Assembly: GCF_000525995.1 (NCBI RefSeq)
Contig: NZ_AODL01000011.1
Location: 49,445-113,444 of the forward strand
Length of the DNA stretch: 64,000 bases
Origin: Paenilisteria riparia FSL S10-1204
Lineage (GTDB): Bacteria; Bacillota; Bacilli; Lactobacillales; Listeriaceae
Direction: 5' to 3'
Position numbers and translations under genes: made by a program. Numbering within the stretch: the first letter of the stretch is position 1; the number at the start of each line of letters is the position of its first letter. Positions 39,168 to 49,990 of this stretch are shown here, in pieces. Under the pieces are notes generated by a model. That model worked only from the letters and a program-made list of their open reading frames with translations, was not told the origin of the DNA and ran no database searches.

Positions 39168-39866
39168 ATGACATCGATATTAATTGCGGATGATGAGAAA
39201 GAAATTGTAGATTTAGTGAAATTATATCTTCAGAATGAGGGCTATACGATTCTTCAAGCGTATGATGGTGCACAAGTATGGGAGATGGTGCAAAAAGAGG
39301 CGCTTGATTTAGTTGTGTTAGATATTATGATGCCAGAAATGGATGGCCTGGAAGTGTGTCGTTTGATGCGTCAAGAAGGTATTACGACACCGATTTTGAT
39401 GTTGAGCGCGAAGGCTGAGGATAATGATAAGATTATGGGCTTGTTAACGGGTGCAGATGATTATATGGTGAAGCCGTTTAATCCGTTAGAATTATCGGTG
39501 CGTGTGAAGGCGATTTTGCGCCGGGTGCAGATGATGAACAAGGAACAACTTGCAAGTACGCAGGGAAATCAGCTTGTGCTCGGACCAATCGTGGTTGACC
39601 GAGAACTGCACACAGTGATGGTTCACGAGAAGGAATTACATTTGACGACGTCTGAATTTGATATTTTATTTTTACTTGCAAATGAACCTGGACGGGTATT
39701 TAGTTCGGAGCTTATTTTTGAACGCATTTGGCAAGAGAAAGCGCTTGGTGCGAGCAAGACGGTGATGGTGCATATTAGCAATCTACGCGATAAACTGAAG
39801 GATGCGATGGATGGGGAGAATGTCATCAAAACTATTTGGGGAGTAGGTTATAAAATTGAAATTTAA
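39168..39866 (+). CDS. cesR: Two-component response regulator (CesR-like, OmpR/VanR family)
   Basis: A 232-residue regulator: receiver domain (phospho-acceptor Asp52 in VVLDIMMPEMDG, conserved Lys in DDYMVKPFNPLEL) and an OmpR-type winged helix (VMVHISNLRDKLKDA, TIWGVGYKIEI). By synteny it corresponds to CesR of L. monocytogenes, which responds to cell-wall antibiotics and ethanol. The ATG at 39168 follows GAGG; an upstream GTG at 39153 also opens the frame. The kinase gene overlaps its end by 11 bp. Confidence 0.9.
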   Translation: MTSILIADDEKEIVDLVKLYLQNEGYTILQAYDGAQVWEMVQKEALDLVVLDIMMPEMDGLEVCRLMRQEGITTPILMLSAKAEDNDKIMGLLTGADDYMVKPFNPLELSVRVKAILRRVQMMNKEQLASTQGNQLVLGPIVVDRELHTVMVHEKELHLTTSEFDILFLLANEPGRVFSSELIFERIWQEKALGASKTVMVHISNLRDKLKDAMDGENVIKTIWGVGYKIEI

Positions 39867-40998
39867 GCAGTTTCTATGGCGGATTTGGCGGCAAATGCAT
39901 CCACTACAAATTATTGTTTTAGCCGGTTTGTCATGGATTGCAAGCTTTGTTACACTTCGTAGCATCGGTTTGTGGCTTGTTTCTTTGACGAGTAATTCTG
40001 TAGTATTAACGGGGACGACGAGCCGTTTTATCGATTTGTTCGGATATGGTCGTTATGATAAATTGTTGAACTCACCTTGGATGATTACATTGAAATACCT
40101 CGGCATCTTGGCGGTCGCGTTTGTTTTTTTCCTATTTTTCTACTGGCTTTTTAAACAAAGCTTATTGCGCAAACAGTTGCGACAAGTAAATTTAGCGATT
40201 GTTCAAGATCAGCCAATGGAACAGGAGAGCTTAATTCCTGAGATTGTTCAGTTGGAAGAAAGTATTGATAAAATGCGAGCGCATCAAGCAGAGCTGATTG
40301 AGCAAGAGCAAGAAGCACAGCAGGCCAAAAATGACTTGATTACAAATGTGTCGCATGATTTGCGGACTCCGTTGACATCGATTTTAGGGTATTTGAGTTA
40401 TATTCACGAGGATAGGTATCGTGATGAAGTGGAGCTGCGTCATTATACGGAATTAGTATATGGAAAGGCGCGCCGATTGCATAAATTAATAGATGATTTG
40501 TTTGATTATACACGTTTAGAAAGCGCTGAATTTCACATTAAGGAAGATACGCTTGATATGGTTGAACTACTTCGACAGCTGGTTTCGGAGTATGGGCGAT
40601 CGGCTTCAGAGAAAGATGTACAAATTATAGAAATGTATACAGCGGAGGATCTAAAAGTAACTGGTGATGGAATGCAAATTATGCGACTGTTCGAGAATTT
40701 GTTTTCCAATGCTTTACGGTATGGCGCAAGCGGTAAAAAAATCGAGATTAGTGCCAAGAAACAAGCGGGAATGGCGATTATTGAAGTATCCAATTATGGT
40801 GCCGAAATTCCAGCCAGCGATATACCGCAACTTTTTGATCGTTTCTATAAAGTGGATAAGAATCGGACGACAACAGGAACGGGACTTGGCCTAGCCATTG
40901 CGAAATCGATTGTAGAGCGCCATGGTGGGCAAGTTTTTGCAGCAAGTCGTAAAGGAAAAACAACTTTTACGGTACAGCTACCACTTATTGTTCATTAA
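39856..40998 (+). CDS. cesK: Sensor histidine kinase (CesK-like, VanS type)
   Basis: A 380-residue kinase with two membrane helices (about 15-40 and 75-98), a linker coiled coil rich in Gln and Glu, the phospho-acceptor His167 in NVSHDLRTPLTSILGYLSYI, and an ATPase domain with an N-box (FENLFSNALRYG) and the G-box TGTGLGLAIAKSI. The start is TTG at 39856 inside the cesR gene, so the two are translationally coupled. The short extracellular loop suggests sensing at the membrane. A D,D-carboxypeptidase gene follows, in keeping with a cell-wall stress role. Confidence 0.9.
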   Translation: MKFKQFLWRIWRQMHPLQIIVLAGLSWIASFVTLRSIGLWLVSLTSNSVVLTGTTSRFIDLFGYGRYDKLLNSPWMITLKYLGILAVAFVFFLFFYWLFKQSLLRKQLRQVNLAIVQDQPMEQESLIPEIVQLEESIDKMRAHQAELIEQEQEAQQAKNDLITNVSHDLRTPLTSILGYLSYIHEDRYRDEVELRHYTELVYGKARRLHKLIDDLFDYTRLESAEFHIKEDTLDMVELLRQLVSEYGRSASEKDVQIIEMYTAEDLKVTGDGMQIMRLFENLFSNALRYGASGKKIEISAKKQAGMAIIEVSNYGAEIPASDIPQLFDRFYKVDKNRTTTGTGLGLAIAKSIVERHGGQVFAASRKGKTTFTVQLPLIVH

Positions 40999-41074
40999 TC
41001 TTTAAGAATTCTTTCTGTTTTCTTACCTCCTGGTTAATTATTTTACGATAAAGTGATTGCTAGGAGGGGAAAGC

Positions 41075-41908
41075 ATGAAGAAGCAGAGTGTTATCTTATT
41101 TGTAGCTATGTTAACGATTGTTGTTATTCTTGTTTTAGTTTTTTTGAACAAAGGGATGAATTCGGAGCCGACGGTAAACGCTGATAACGCGTTACTTGTG
41201 AGTGTGAAACATGATAAGAGATTATTTGAAGAAAATGCAGACCAGAAAGTTCCTATTGCTAGTTTGACAAAGCTGATGACGGCGTACTTAGTTCTGGAAG
41301 CAATACATAATAAGCAACTTTCGTGGGATGAAGGCTTGACTTTGAAAAGATTAGATGATCCACGGGCAGTTAGCTTACAAGCCAAGACGGGGAAGGTTTA
41401 TTATTCGGTACAAGATTTATTTGCAGCGATGATGATTATGTCTGCTAATGATGCGGCCGACGCACTTGCCCAAAGGCTGAATGCGGATGATTTTGTAGGA
41501 GAAATGAATGCGAAAGCGAAAGCCCTGGGTATGAAAAAAACGAAGTATGTGAGCGCGAGTGGATTAGACAATGATGGCGAGGAAGCGATGTCGACAGCAG
41601 ATGATTTGCTTACTTTGGCGAAGGAATTAATATCTGATTATCCCGAAATCTTAGAAACGACATCGCGGACAAGTTATGTGACGAAGGATGGACATACAAT
41701 CCACACAACAAACGATTTGTTGCAAGAAAACGCAGTGGATGGTTTAGACGGTCTAAAGACAGGATTTACTGATCAAGCAGGTTACTGTCTCATTGCGACT
41801 GCTGTACAGAATGGGGACCGACTAATCGCGATAGTTCTTGGTAGCAAGACTGACAAAGACCGAACTAAAAGTGCTGAAACCATGCTAGATTACGGTTTTT
41901 CAAAATAA
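41075..41908 (+). CDS. D-alanyl-D-alanine carboxypeptidase (S11 family, membrane-anchored)
   Basis: A 277-residue penicillin-binding protein-like enzyme with one N-terminal membrane helix (about 5-24). The active-site triad is complete: SLTK (Ser63-Lys66), SAN (Ser123-Asn125) and KTG (Lys228 onward). It removes the terminal D-Ala of peptidoglycan stem peptides. The helix suggests it stays bound to the membrane as a type II protein. The start at 41075 follows AGGAGGGG; the frame is open from 41057. It follows cesRK and may be part of that regulon, which is inference. Confidence 0.9.
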   Translation: MKKQSVILFVAMLTIVVILVLVFLNKGMNSEPTVNADNALLVSVKHDKRLFEENADQKVPIASLTKLMTAYLVLEAIHNKQLSWDEGLTLKRLDDPRAVSLQAKTGKVYYSVQDLFAAMMIMSANDAADALAQRLNADDFVGEMNAKAKALGMKKTKYVSASGLDNDGEEAMSTADDLLTLAKELISDYPEILETTSRTSYVTKDGHTIHTTNDLLQENAVDGLDGLKTGFTDQAGYCLIATAVQNGDRLIAIVLGSKTDKDRTKSAETMLDYGFSK

Positions 41909-41922
41909 ATATTGGCTGTATC

Positions 41923-41952
41923 TTGACAACTCTGACTAAAAACATGTAATAT
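41923..41952 (+). promoter_or_regulatory. Promoter of the SAM-riboswitch/metNPQ operon
   Basis: Perfect TTGACA (41923-41928) and TAATAT (41947-41952) with an 18-bp spacer, about 40 bp before the riboswitch. Confidence 0.7.
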
Positions 41953-41988
41953 TAATAAACACGAGGCGCGGGGTATGCGTCATATATA

Positions 41989-42112
41989 ATCTTATCAAGA
42001 GTGGTGGAGGGATATGCCCGAAGAAACCCAGCAACCTAAGTGGATGAACATATCCATTGTAAGGTGCTAAATCATACAGAGCGATAAAGCTTTGAGAGAT
42101 GAGAGAAAAGCG
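41989..42112 (+). promoter_or_regulatory. SAM-I riboswitch (S-box) controlling metNPQ
   Basis: The S-box signatures are all present in order: CTTATCAAGAG, GGTGGAGGGA, GAAACCCAGCAACC, AAGGTGCTAAATC, and GAGAGATGAG closing the first stem. A terminator hairpin follows at 42133-42166. When S-adenosylmethionine is abundant, transcription stops before metN. Confidence 0.96.
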
Positions 42113-42132
42113 TAAATTATGCATGTAATTAC

Positions 42133-42166
42133 ACCTTTTCTGCTCTTGGGCGGAAGAGGTTTTTTG
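42133..42166 (+). terminator. Riboswitch expression-platform terminator
   Basis: ACCTTTTCTGC (42133-42143) pairs with GCGGAAGAGGT (42150-42160, with G-U pairs) and runs into T7. Confidence 0.85.
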
Positions 42167-42203
42167 TTTCATAAAAACAGCAGTAACGAGGGTGGAGTTT
42201 AAT

Positions 42204-43226
42204 TTGATAAGGCTTAAAAGTGTTGTGAAAGACTACAAAACACGTAAAAACAATGTACGAGCAGTCGATGATGTCAACCTATCCATTGAAAAAGGTGAAA
42301 TATTTGGCGTTGTGGGGTATTCCGGTGCAGGAAAAAGTACGCTAATTCGAATGTTTAATGGCTTGGAATTGCCGACAGAAGGTAGCATTGAGGTCGACGA
42401 ATTATTTATTTCTGAAATTAGAGGTAGCAAGCTACGCAAAGCTCGTCAGCAAATTGGTATGATTTTTCAACATTTTAATTTGTTATGGTCGCGTACGGTT
42501 TATGACAATATTGCGTTTCCGTTAGAAATCGCTGGAGTTCGCGGGGAACAGCGCCGTTTTCGAGTGAATGAGTTGATTCGACTTGTTGGCTTGGAAGGTA
42601 AAGAAGATGCGTATCCATCTGAATTAAGTGGTGGACAGAAGCAACGGGTCGGGATTGCGCGTGCTTTAGCGAATAATCCGAAAGTATTGCTTTGTGATGA
42701 AGCAACATCTGCACTTGATCCACAAACGACTGATGAAGTATTGGAATTGTTGCTAGACATTAATCGCCGGTTAAACCTCACAATCATCGTTATCACCCAC
42801 GAAATGCATGTCATTCGCAAAATTTGTAACCGCGTAGCTGTGATGGAAGCAGGACGTGTTGTTGAGCTGGGCGATGTGATTGATGTTTTTCAACACCCAC
42901 AAGAATGTGTAACGAAGCGTTTTGTTCGCCAAGTGACCGAATCGGACGAAACAGAAGAGCTTATTCACATGTTGCTGGAGAATTATTCGGATGGCAAACT
43001 TGTCAAGTTACTTTTTGTTGGTGGGAAAGCAACCCAGCCAATCATTTCGCAAGTAGCGCAAGAAAATCATGTGTTACTGAATATACTCCACGGGAACTTA
43101 ACACAAACGCAAAACGGCGCCTACGGGACGCTATATATTCAAATTCAAGGCGAAGTTGCACAAGTGAATGCAACAATCACACAGTTACGCGAGCTTGAAG
43201 TAGAAACGGAAGTGATTGAGCCATGA
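42204..43226 (+). CDS. metN: Methionine ABC transporter ATP-binding protein MetN
   Basis: A 340-residue ATPase: Walker A GYSGAGKST, signature LSGGQKQRVGIAR, Walker B VLLCDEATSALDP, H-loop VITHEMHVI, then a C-terminal NIL regulatory domain (about 265-340), the hallmark of MetN. The TTG at 42204 (MIRLKSVVKDY) was chosen because GGTGGAG lies seven bases before it and because MetN proteins start this way; GTG 42192 also opens the frame. It imports methionine with MetP and MetQ. It is under the SAM riboswitch. Confidence 0.95.
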   Translation: MIRLKSVVKDYKTRKNNVRAVDDVNLSIEKGEIFGVVGYSGAGKSTLIRMFNGLELPTEGSIEVDELFISEIRGSKLRKARQQIGMIFQHFNLLWSRTVYDNIAFPLEIAGVRGEQRRFRVNELIRLVGLEGKEDAYPSELSGGQKQRVGIARALANNPKVLLCDEATSALDPQTTDEVLELLLDINRRLNLTIIVITHEMHVIRKICNRVAVMEAGRVVELGDVIDVFQHPQECVTKRFVRQVTESDETEELIHMLLENYSDGKLVKLLFVGGKATQPIISQVAQENHVLLNILHGNLTQTQNGAYGTLYIQIQGEVAQVNATITQLRELEVETEVIEP

Positions 43227-43897
43227 ATGAATCTACAGGATATTTCGCTAATGTCGATTGGGATATGATGAAAACAGCGACCGAAGAAACGCTTTATATG
43301 ACGATTGTCTCTTTATTCGCCGTTTTTTTCTTAGGTTTAGCGCTAGGCCTTATTCTTTTTCTAACCAATCGCAAAAAAGATAGTGGTTCGCGAATCGCTT
43401 ATTGGATTACGGCAATATTAGTCAACGTTTTCCGCTCGATTCCGTTTATCATATTGATTGTATTACTGTTGCCAATGACAAAAACGCTCGTCGGAACCAT
43501 TATTGGACCGAAGGCTGCGCTACCCGCTTTAATCATTTCCGCGGCACCATTTTACGCACGGATGGTTGAAATTGCGTTTCGGGAAGTAGATAAAGGCGTT
43601 ATCGAAGCAGCAAAAGCCATGGGGGCAAATCTTTTCACGATTATTGGTAAAGTATTGATTCCTGAAGCGTTGCCAGCAATTATTTCAGGAATTACCGTGA
43701 CTGCAATCTCACTTGTTGGTTTTACCGCGATGGCGGGGGTTATCGGTGCAGGCGGACTTGGAAATGCTGCATACCTAGAAGGCTTCCAACGAAATCAACC
43801 AGCAGTAACATTAGTAGCGACTATTATTATTTTAATTATAGTATTTGTTTTCCAATTTATTGGAGACATCTTGACCAAATGGGTCGACAAACGATAA
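43223..43897 (+). CDS. metP: Methionine ABC transporter permease MetP (MetI)
   Basis: A 224-residue permease with five helices and the conserved cytoplasmic loop AAKAMGANLFTIIGKVLIPE. SLVGFTAMAGVIGAGGLGNA is typical of MetI/MetP. It overlaps metN by four bases (ATGA). It forms a homodimeric channel for methionine. Confidence 0.95.
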   Translation: MNESTGYFANVDWDMMKTATEETLYMTIVSLFAVFFLGLALGLILFLTNRKKDSGSRIAYWITAILVNVFRSIPFIILIVLLLPMTKTLVGTIIGPKAALPALIISAAPFYARMVEIAFREVDKGVIEAAKAMGANLFTIIGKVLIPEALPAIISGITVTAISLVGFTAMAGVIGAGGLGNAAYLEGFQRNQPAVTLVATIIILIIVFVFQFIGDILTKWVDKR

Positions 43898-43914
43898 AGA
43901 AGGGGAGATGTTAG

Positions 43915-44746
43915 ATGAAAAAGGTTTTACTTGGATTATTTACACTGACTTTAGTATTAGTATTAGCGGCTTGTGGCGGAGGTTCAAAAGATGATGCGAG
44001 CGGAGATAAAGGCACAACGCTTGTCATTGGGGCATCGAACTCACCTCACGCAGTCATCTTAGAAAAAGCGAAACCGATTTTAGCGAAAAAAGGTATTAAC
44101 TTAGATATTAAGAAATATACAGATTACGTAATGCCGAATGTGGCGCTTAATGAAGGAGACTTGGATGCGAACTATTTCCAAACCATTCCTTACATGGAGC
44201 TTGAAATGAAAGAAAAAGGCTACAAATTTGTCAACATGGGCGGTATTCATATCGAACCAATGGGAATCTACTCAAAGAAATATAAATCATTAAACGATCT
44301 GCCAAAAAATGCACAAGTTATCATGTCTAATAGTAAATCTGACTGGCCGCGTGTGCTTGGAATTCTAGCAGATGCCGGCGTAATTAAATTGAAAGACGGC
44401 GTGAAGCGTCAAGATATGACATTTGATGATATCATAGAGAACCCAAAAAATATTAAATTCAAATACGATGTGGACGCAGGGTACTTGATGACTGCTTACA
44501 ATAACGAAGAGGGCGATGTTGTAGCAATCAATTCCAACTTCGTAGTAGATCAAGGCATGAACCCGAAAAAAAGACGCCATTGCCATTGAAAAAACCGACT
44601 CACCATATGTAAATATTGTTGCAGCACAAGAGAAAAATAAAGATAACAAAGACATCAAAGAACTTGTAAAAGTACTACAATCCAAGGAAATACAAGACTT
44701 TATTACAAAAGAATGGAAAGGTGCAGTAGTTCCTGTATCTAACTAG
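43915..44746 (+). CDS. metQ: Methionine-binding lipoprotein MetQ, apparent frameshift at an A7 run
   Basis: The lipoprotein signal (LVLVLAACGGG) and NLPA-family body (IGASNSPHAVILEKAKPILA, DLDANYFQTIPYMELEMKEK) are intact. After DQGMNPKK the frame shifts and would end prematurely (RRHCH). Removing one A from 44566-44572 restores DAIAIEKTDSPYVNIVAAQ and the normal end GAVVPVSN at 44746, a 276-residue protein of the usual length. The indel is in a homopolymer and everything around it is conserved, so I annotate one gene. It is the last gene of the operon. Confidence 0.88.
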
Positions 44747-44754
44747 AAACAAAA

Positions 44755-44792
44755 AATGCACGGTGCCAAGAAAGCAGGCGCCGTGCATTTTA
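44755..44792. terminator. Terminator of metNPQ
   Basis: AATGCACGGTGCC (44755-44767) pairs with GGCGCCGTGCATT (44777-44789) with one G-U, followed by TTT. It may also serve the convergent lipoprotein gene. Confidence 0.9.
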
Positions 44793-44808
44793 CTGTGTAG
44801 CAGGAAAC

Positions 44809-45870
44809 TTATTGTTTGCGTTGTTCACGAATTACGTCTGTCATCAATTTATCGATTTCCCGTTTCGAAATGATTTTGTCATTGCTAGGTGCTACAGGAA
44901 TTTTTTCAAAAGGAAGTAATTCCATTGTGAAACCAAAATCTAGTTGTTGTTTTGTCGTTTTATTTTGGTAGTGGAAGGTCATGAGTAGTTGTTTCATACG
45001 TTTATCTGCATCTGGATGAACTGTCAACTTTGTATTTAAATCAATAGCTGTATTTTGCTGTATGTCAGAAAGCAAGTGTTGCGCGTTTTTTAAGTTCTTT
45101 GTCCACGATTTCCTAGCGCCGTCTGCTGTTTGCCCCATTATTTCACTATACAAATTTAAAAAATCTTCATCACTTTGGAATTCATCAAGGAGTGCATTGC
45201 CGAGACGAACGAGTTCTTGCTTATCCAATGTCAGTGAAATTGCATCGCCTTTTGTTTGATAGTGTGTTTTGTCTAAATCGTTTAGTTCCTTATAAAGACG
45301 GAATGCAGCTTTCTTCTCAACAGCGCTTAGTTGTTCGGATTGAGTGTCAACCATTTTCTGATCGATAACTTGGTTTGTCGCGTTTTGCAAAGTCTGCAGT
45401 ACATCGAAATGCTTCTCTTTCAGATTCTTATTACTAGCAAGAACGCTGGAGTAAACTGAATTGGTCGTTAAGTCTAACAGATTTCGAACCGGAGCTTGTA
45501 CTTGAAAAAAATCAGCCGCTGGGACAAAAATTTTCCCGGTATTGCCGTTTTTATAGGAATGAGCCGTTATATCCATAGTCGGAGTGCCACCAATGTGCAA
45601 CCCGTATGTGTTATACGTTAAATCGCGTGGTTTATCACGTGATATTTTGACGGTGAGGTAACTTTCTTTTAGTGCGTCTGGGTTGAGCATCGCAAGTTCA
45701 GAAAAACCAGAAATCATTGTAGGATGTAACTTAAATTCTGCTGTATATTGCTCCTTTTTAATAATATCTCGAAAGGATGACATAAACGCGGATTTGGGCG
45801 AGCTACAAGCCGTCAAAAATAATATAATCGCGATTACAATGGTTGTAAGTATTAATATTGCTTTCTTCAT
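44809..45870 (-). CDS. Lipoprotein of unknown function
   Basis: A 353-residue protein with a lipoprotein signal (LFLTACSS, Cys22) followed by a soluble Lys- and Gln-rich extracellular domain starting PKSAFMSSFRDIIKKEQYTA. No known domain is evident to me. The ATG at 45870 follows GGAGGA; the frame is open 24 codons further up but lacks a ribosome-binding site there. It is convergent with metQ and divergent from suf. The architecture resembles surface lipoproteins such as YusW-type or LpoA-like proteins, without real support for either. Confidence 0.78.
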   Translation of the reverse strand: MKKAILILTTIVIAIILFLTACSSPKSAFMSSFRDIIKKEQYTAEFKLHPTMISGFSELAMLNPDALKESYLTVKISRDKPRDLTYNTYGLHIGGTPTMDITAHSYKNGNTGKIFVPAADFFQVQAPVRNLLDLTTNSVYSSVLASNKNLKEKHFDVLQTLQNATNQVIDQKMVDTQSEQLSAVEKKAAFRLYKELNDLDKTHYQTKGDAISLTLDKQELVRLGNALLDEFQSDEDFLNLYSEIMGQTADGARKSWTKNLKNAQHLLSDIQQNTAIDLNTKLTVHPDADKRMKQLLMTFHYQNKTTKQQLDFGFTMELLPFEKIPVAPSNDKIISKREIDKLMTDVIREQRKQ

Positions 45871-46205
45871 AAATAGTTCCTCCATAATGCTTCGAAAATA
45901 GTACACTAGTATAACAGTAACATATCTCACCAAATTCAACAATCCATATTTTTCTACTTTAAAATCGTATTGAGTGTTTCAAAGTCGGTATTTTGGTACA
46001 ATGAAAGAGAACGCATTACGCTTGTTTTCTCAACTATGAGATAGGTAGTGATAATTAAAAAGGGAGTGAAACACGGAGCTATACTTCACAAATCGGTAAT
46101 CTGAAAAAGAAGTGCATATCGGATAGTTGTAATTAGATTATAATTATACTAAACTAGAAATATGCGTAGTGAAAATAATGCGAAAAACTTAGGAGGTAAT
46201 TTTTA
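45871..46205. other. Intergenic region between the lipoprotein gene and sufC, no gene seen
   Basis: The 335 bp should carry the divergent promoters. On the plus strand a TACAAT at 45997-46002 lacks a good -35, and an AT-rich TATAAT at 46139-46144 also has none. I see no riboswitch, Fur box or small gene that I can defend. AGGAGG precedes sufC. Confidence 0.5.
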
Positions 46206-46991
46206 ATGTCAACGTTGAAAATTCAAGATTTACATGTTGAAATAGAAGGCAAAGAGATTTTAAAAGGGGTAAACCTAGAAATTTCTACGGGGGAAATCCA
46301 TGCAATTATGGGACCTAATGGAACTGGTAAATCGACACTATCCTCAGCAATTATGGGGCATCCTAAATATGAAGTAACACAAGGAACTATCGAGTTTGAT
46401 GGGGAAGACGTTCTGGAAATGGAAGTTGATGAACGCGCTCGTATCGGACTTTTCTTAGCAATGCAATATCCGAGTGAAATTAGCGGTGTAACCAATGCGG
46501 AATTCATGCGTGCTGCGATTAACAGTCGTCGTGAAGAAGGTAAAGAAATCCCGTTGATGCAATTCATTCGTAAACTAGATGAAAAAATGGCTATTTTGGA
46601 AATGGATGAAGAAATGGCGGAGCGTTACCTAAATGAAGGCTTCTCTGGTGGGGAGAAGAAACGTAATGAAATCTTGCAATTATTAATGATTGAACCTAAA
46701 ATCGCGATTCTTGATGAAATCGATTCTGGTTTGGACATTGATGCGCTTAAAGTTGTATCTAAAGGGATTAACGAAATGCGCGGCGAAGGCTTCGGTTGCT
46801 TGATTATTACCCATTACCAACGCCTGCTTAACTATATCGAACCTGATTTTGTACATGTGATGATGCAAGGTAAAGTTGTAAAAAGCGGTGGTTCTGAGCT
46901 TGCGAAACGTCTGGAACTTGAAGGTTATGACTGGATTAAGCAGGAACTTGGAATCGAATTGGAAGAAGAAGAAACAGTTGACCAACAATAA
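46206..46991 (+). CDS. sufC: Fe-S cluster assembly ATPase SufC
   Basis: A 261-residue ABC-type ATPase: Walker A GPNGTGKST, signature FSGGEKKRNEI, Walker B IAILDEIDSGLD and H-loop IITHYQR. The Asp after Walker B within DSGLDID is typical of SufC. It is soluble and forms the SufBCD scaffold. It leads the sufCDSUB operon, the only Fe-S assembly route in most Bacillales. AGGAGG precedes the ATG. Confidence 0.97.
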   Translation: MSTLKIQDLHVEIEGKEILKGVNLEISTGEIHAIMGPNGTGKSTLSSAIMGHPKYEVTQGTIEFDGEDVLEMEVDERARIGLFLAMQYPSEISGVTNAEFMRAAINSRREEGKEIPLMQFIRKLDEKMAILEMDEEMAERYLNEGFSGGEKKRNEILQLLMIEPKIAILDEIDSGLDIDALKVVSKGINEMRGEGFGCLIITHYQRLLNYIEPDFVHVMMQGKVVKSGGSELAKRLELEGYDWIKQELGIELEEEETVDQQ

Positions 46992-47010
46992 GAAAGTGAG
47001 GAATTAAATC

Positions 47011-48303
47011 ATGACAGAAAATTTAGCTGTAAAAGATGATTTTATCCGTGCTTTTTCGGGCGATTTAGGTGAGCCCAGCTGGTTAACAGAGTTACGGATA
47101 AACGCATGGCAACAAGCTTCAGAATTAGCTTTGCCATTTGTAGATAAAACGAAAATTGATCGTTGGAATTTCACGAAGTTTGAGAAGTATGAAGCATTTC
47201 AAACTGGTGTGACGAATGAAACACTACCAGAGAGTGTGCAAGCGTTAATTAATGAAGATGCGAATGTGTATGTTCAAATTGATAATCGCCCTGCACGACT
47301 TCACTTAAGCCAAGAGTTAATCGATGCGGGTGTAATTTTTACAGATATTATTACGGCGGCTGTGAAGCATCCTGACTTGGTTCAGAAGTATTTCATGAAA
47401 GAAGCGGTGAAAGTGGATGAAAGTCGCTTAACTGCTTTTCATACGGCGCTTGTAAACGGTGGGCTTTTCTTATATGTTCCGAAGAATGTAGAAATAAAAG
47501 AGCCAGTGCAAGCTGTGTTTGCTCATAAAAACGCGGCGTCTCCATTGGTGAATCATGTGTTAATCGTGGCGGATGATAATAGCGCGGTGACTTACGTGGA
47601 AAACTACGTGACGCTTGATGCAGATAATAAAGGCATTGTGAACATTGTGGCGGAAGTTATCGCAGAAAATAATGCGCAAATTAAATTCGGTGCGGTGGAC
47701 AACTTAGGAAGCGGTGCGGTAGCTTATGTGAACCGTCGCGGACATGTTGGCAACGACAGCCGTTTGGAGTGGGCGCTTGGTTTGATGAATGATGGCGACA
47801 CGATTAATGAGAATACGACGAACTTGATGGGTAATGGCTCTGTAAGTGATGTTAAAACAGTGACGGTTGGTCGTGGCAAACAAACGCAAAATATTACGAC
47901 GCGCGTGACGCATTATGGTTTAGCTTCTTTAGGTACGATTTTGTCACACGGTGTTATGAAAGATAGCGCAACAACGATTTTTAACGGTATCGGGCATATT
48001 AAGCACGGTGCGTCGAAATCGGATGCGCAACAAGAATCTCGTGTGTTAATGCTTAGTCCAAAAGCGCGTGGGGATGCGAACCCAATTCTTTTGATTGACG
48101 AGAACGATGTAGTAGCAGGACATGCGGCGTCTGTTGGTCGTGTTGATCCGCTGCAATTGTTTTACTTGATGAGTCGCGGGGTTTCTAAAGAAGAAGCTGA
48201 ACGCCTTGTTATTCACGGTTTCTTAGACCCAGTTGTGCGCCAACTACCAATCGAAAGCGTGAAACTTCAACTAAAAGAAGTTATCGAAGGGAAAGTGCGC
48301 TAA
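47011..48303 (+). CDS. sufD: Fe-S cluster assembly protein SufD
   Basis: A 430-residue SufB/SufD-family protein (beta-helix core) with KHGASKSDAQQESRVLMLSP and [20 protein letters not shown] near the end. It pairs with SufB and SufC in the scaffold complex. It starts 19 bp after sufC and its stop abuts the sufS ATG. Confidence 0.96.
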   Translation: MTENLAVKDDFIRAFSGDLGEPSWLTELRINAWQQASELALPFVDKTKIDRWNFTKFEKYEAFQTGVTNETLPESVQALINEDANVYVQIDNRPARLHLSQELIDAGVIFTDIITAAVKHPDLVQKYFMKEAVKVDESRLTAFHTALVNGGLFLYVPKNVEIKEPVQAVFAHKNAASPLVNHVLIVADDNSAVTYVENYVTLDADNKGIVNIVAEVIAENNAQIKFGAVDNLGSGAVAYVNRRGHVGNDSRLEWALGLMNDGDTINENTTNLMGNGSVSDVKTVTVGRGKQTQNITTRVTHYGLASLGTILSHGVMKDSATTIFNGIGHIKHGASKSDAQQESRVLMLSPKARGDANPILLIDENDVVAGHAASVGRVDPLQLFYLMSRGVSKEEAERLVIHGFLDPVVRQLPIESVKLQLKEVIEGKVR

Positions 48304-49970
<1,667 letters not shown>

Positions 49971-49990
49971 GTTTTAAGGAGGAATGAATA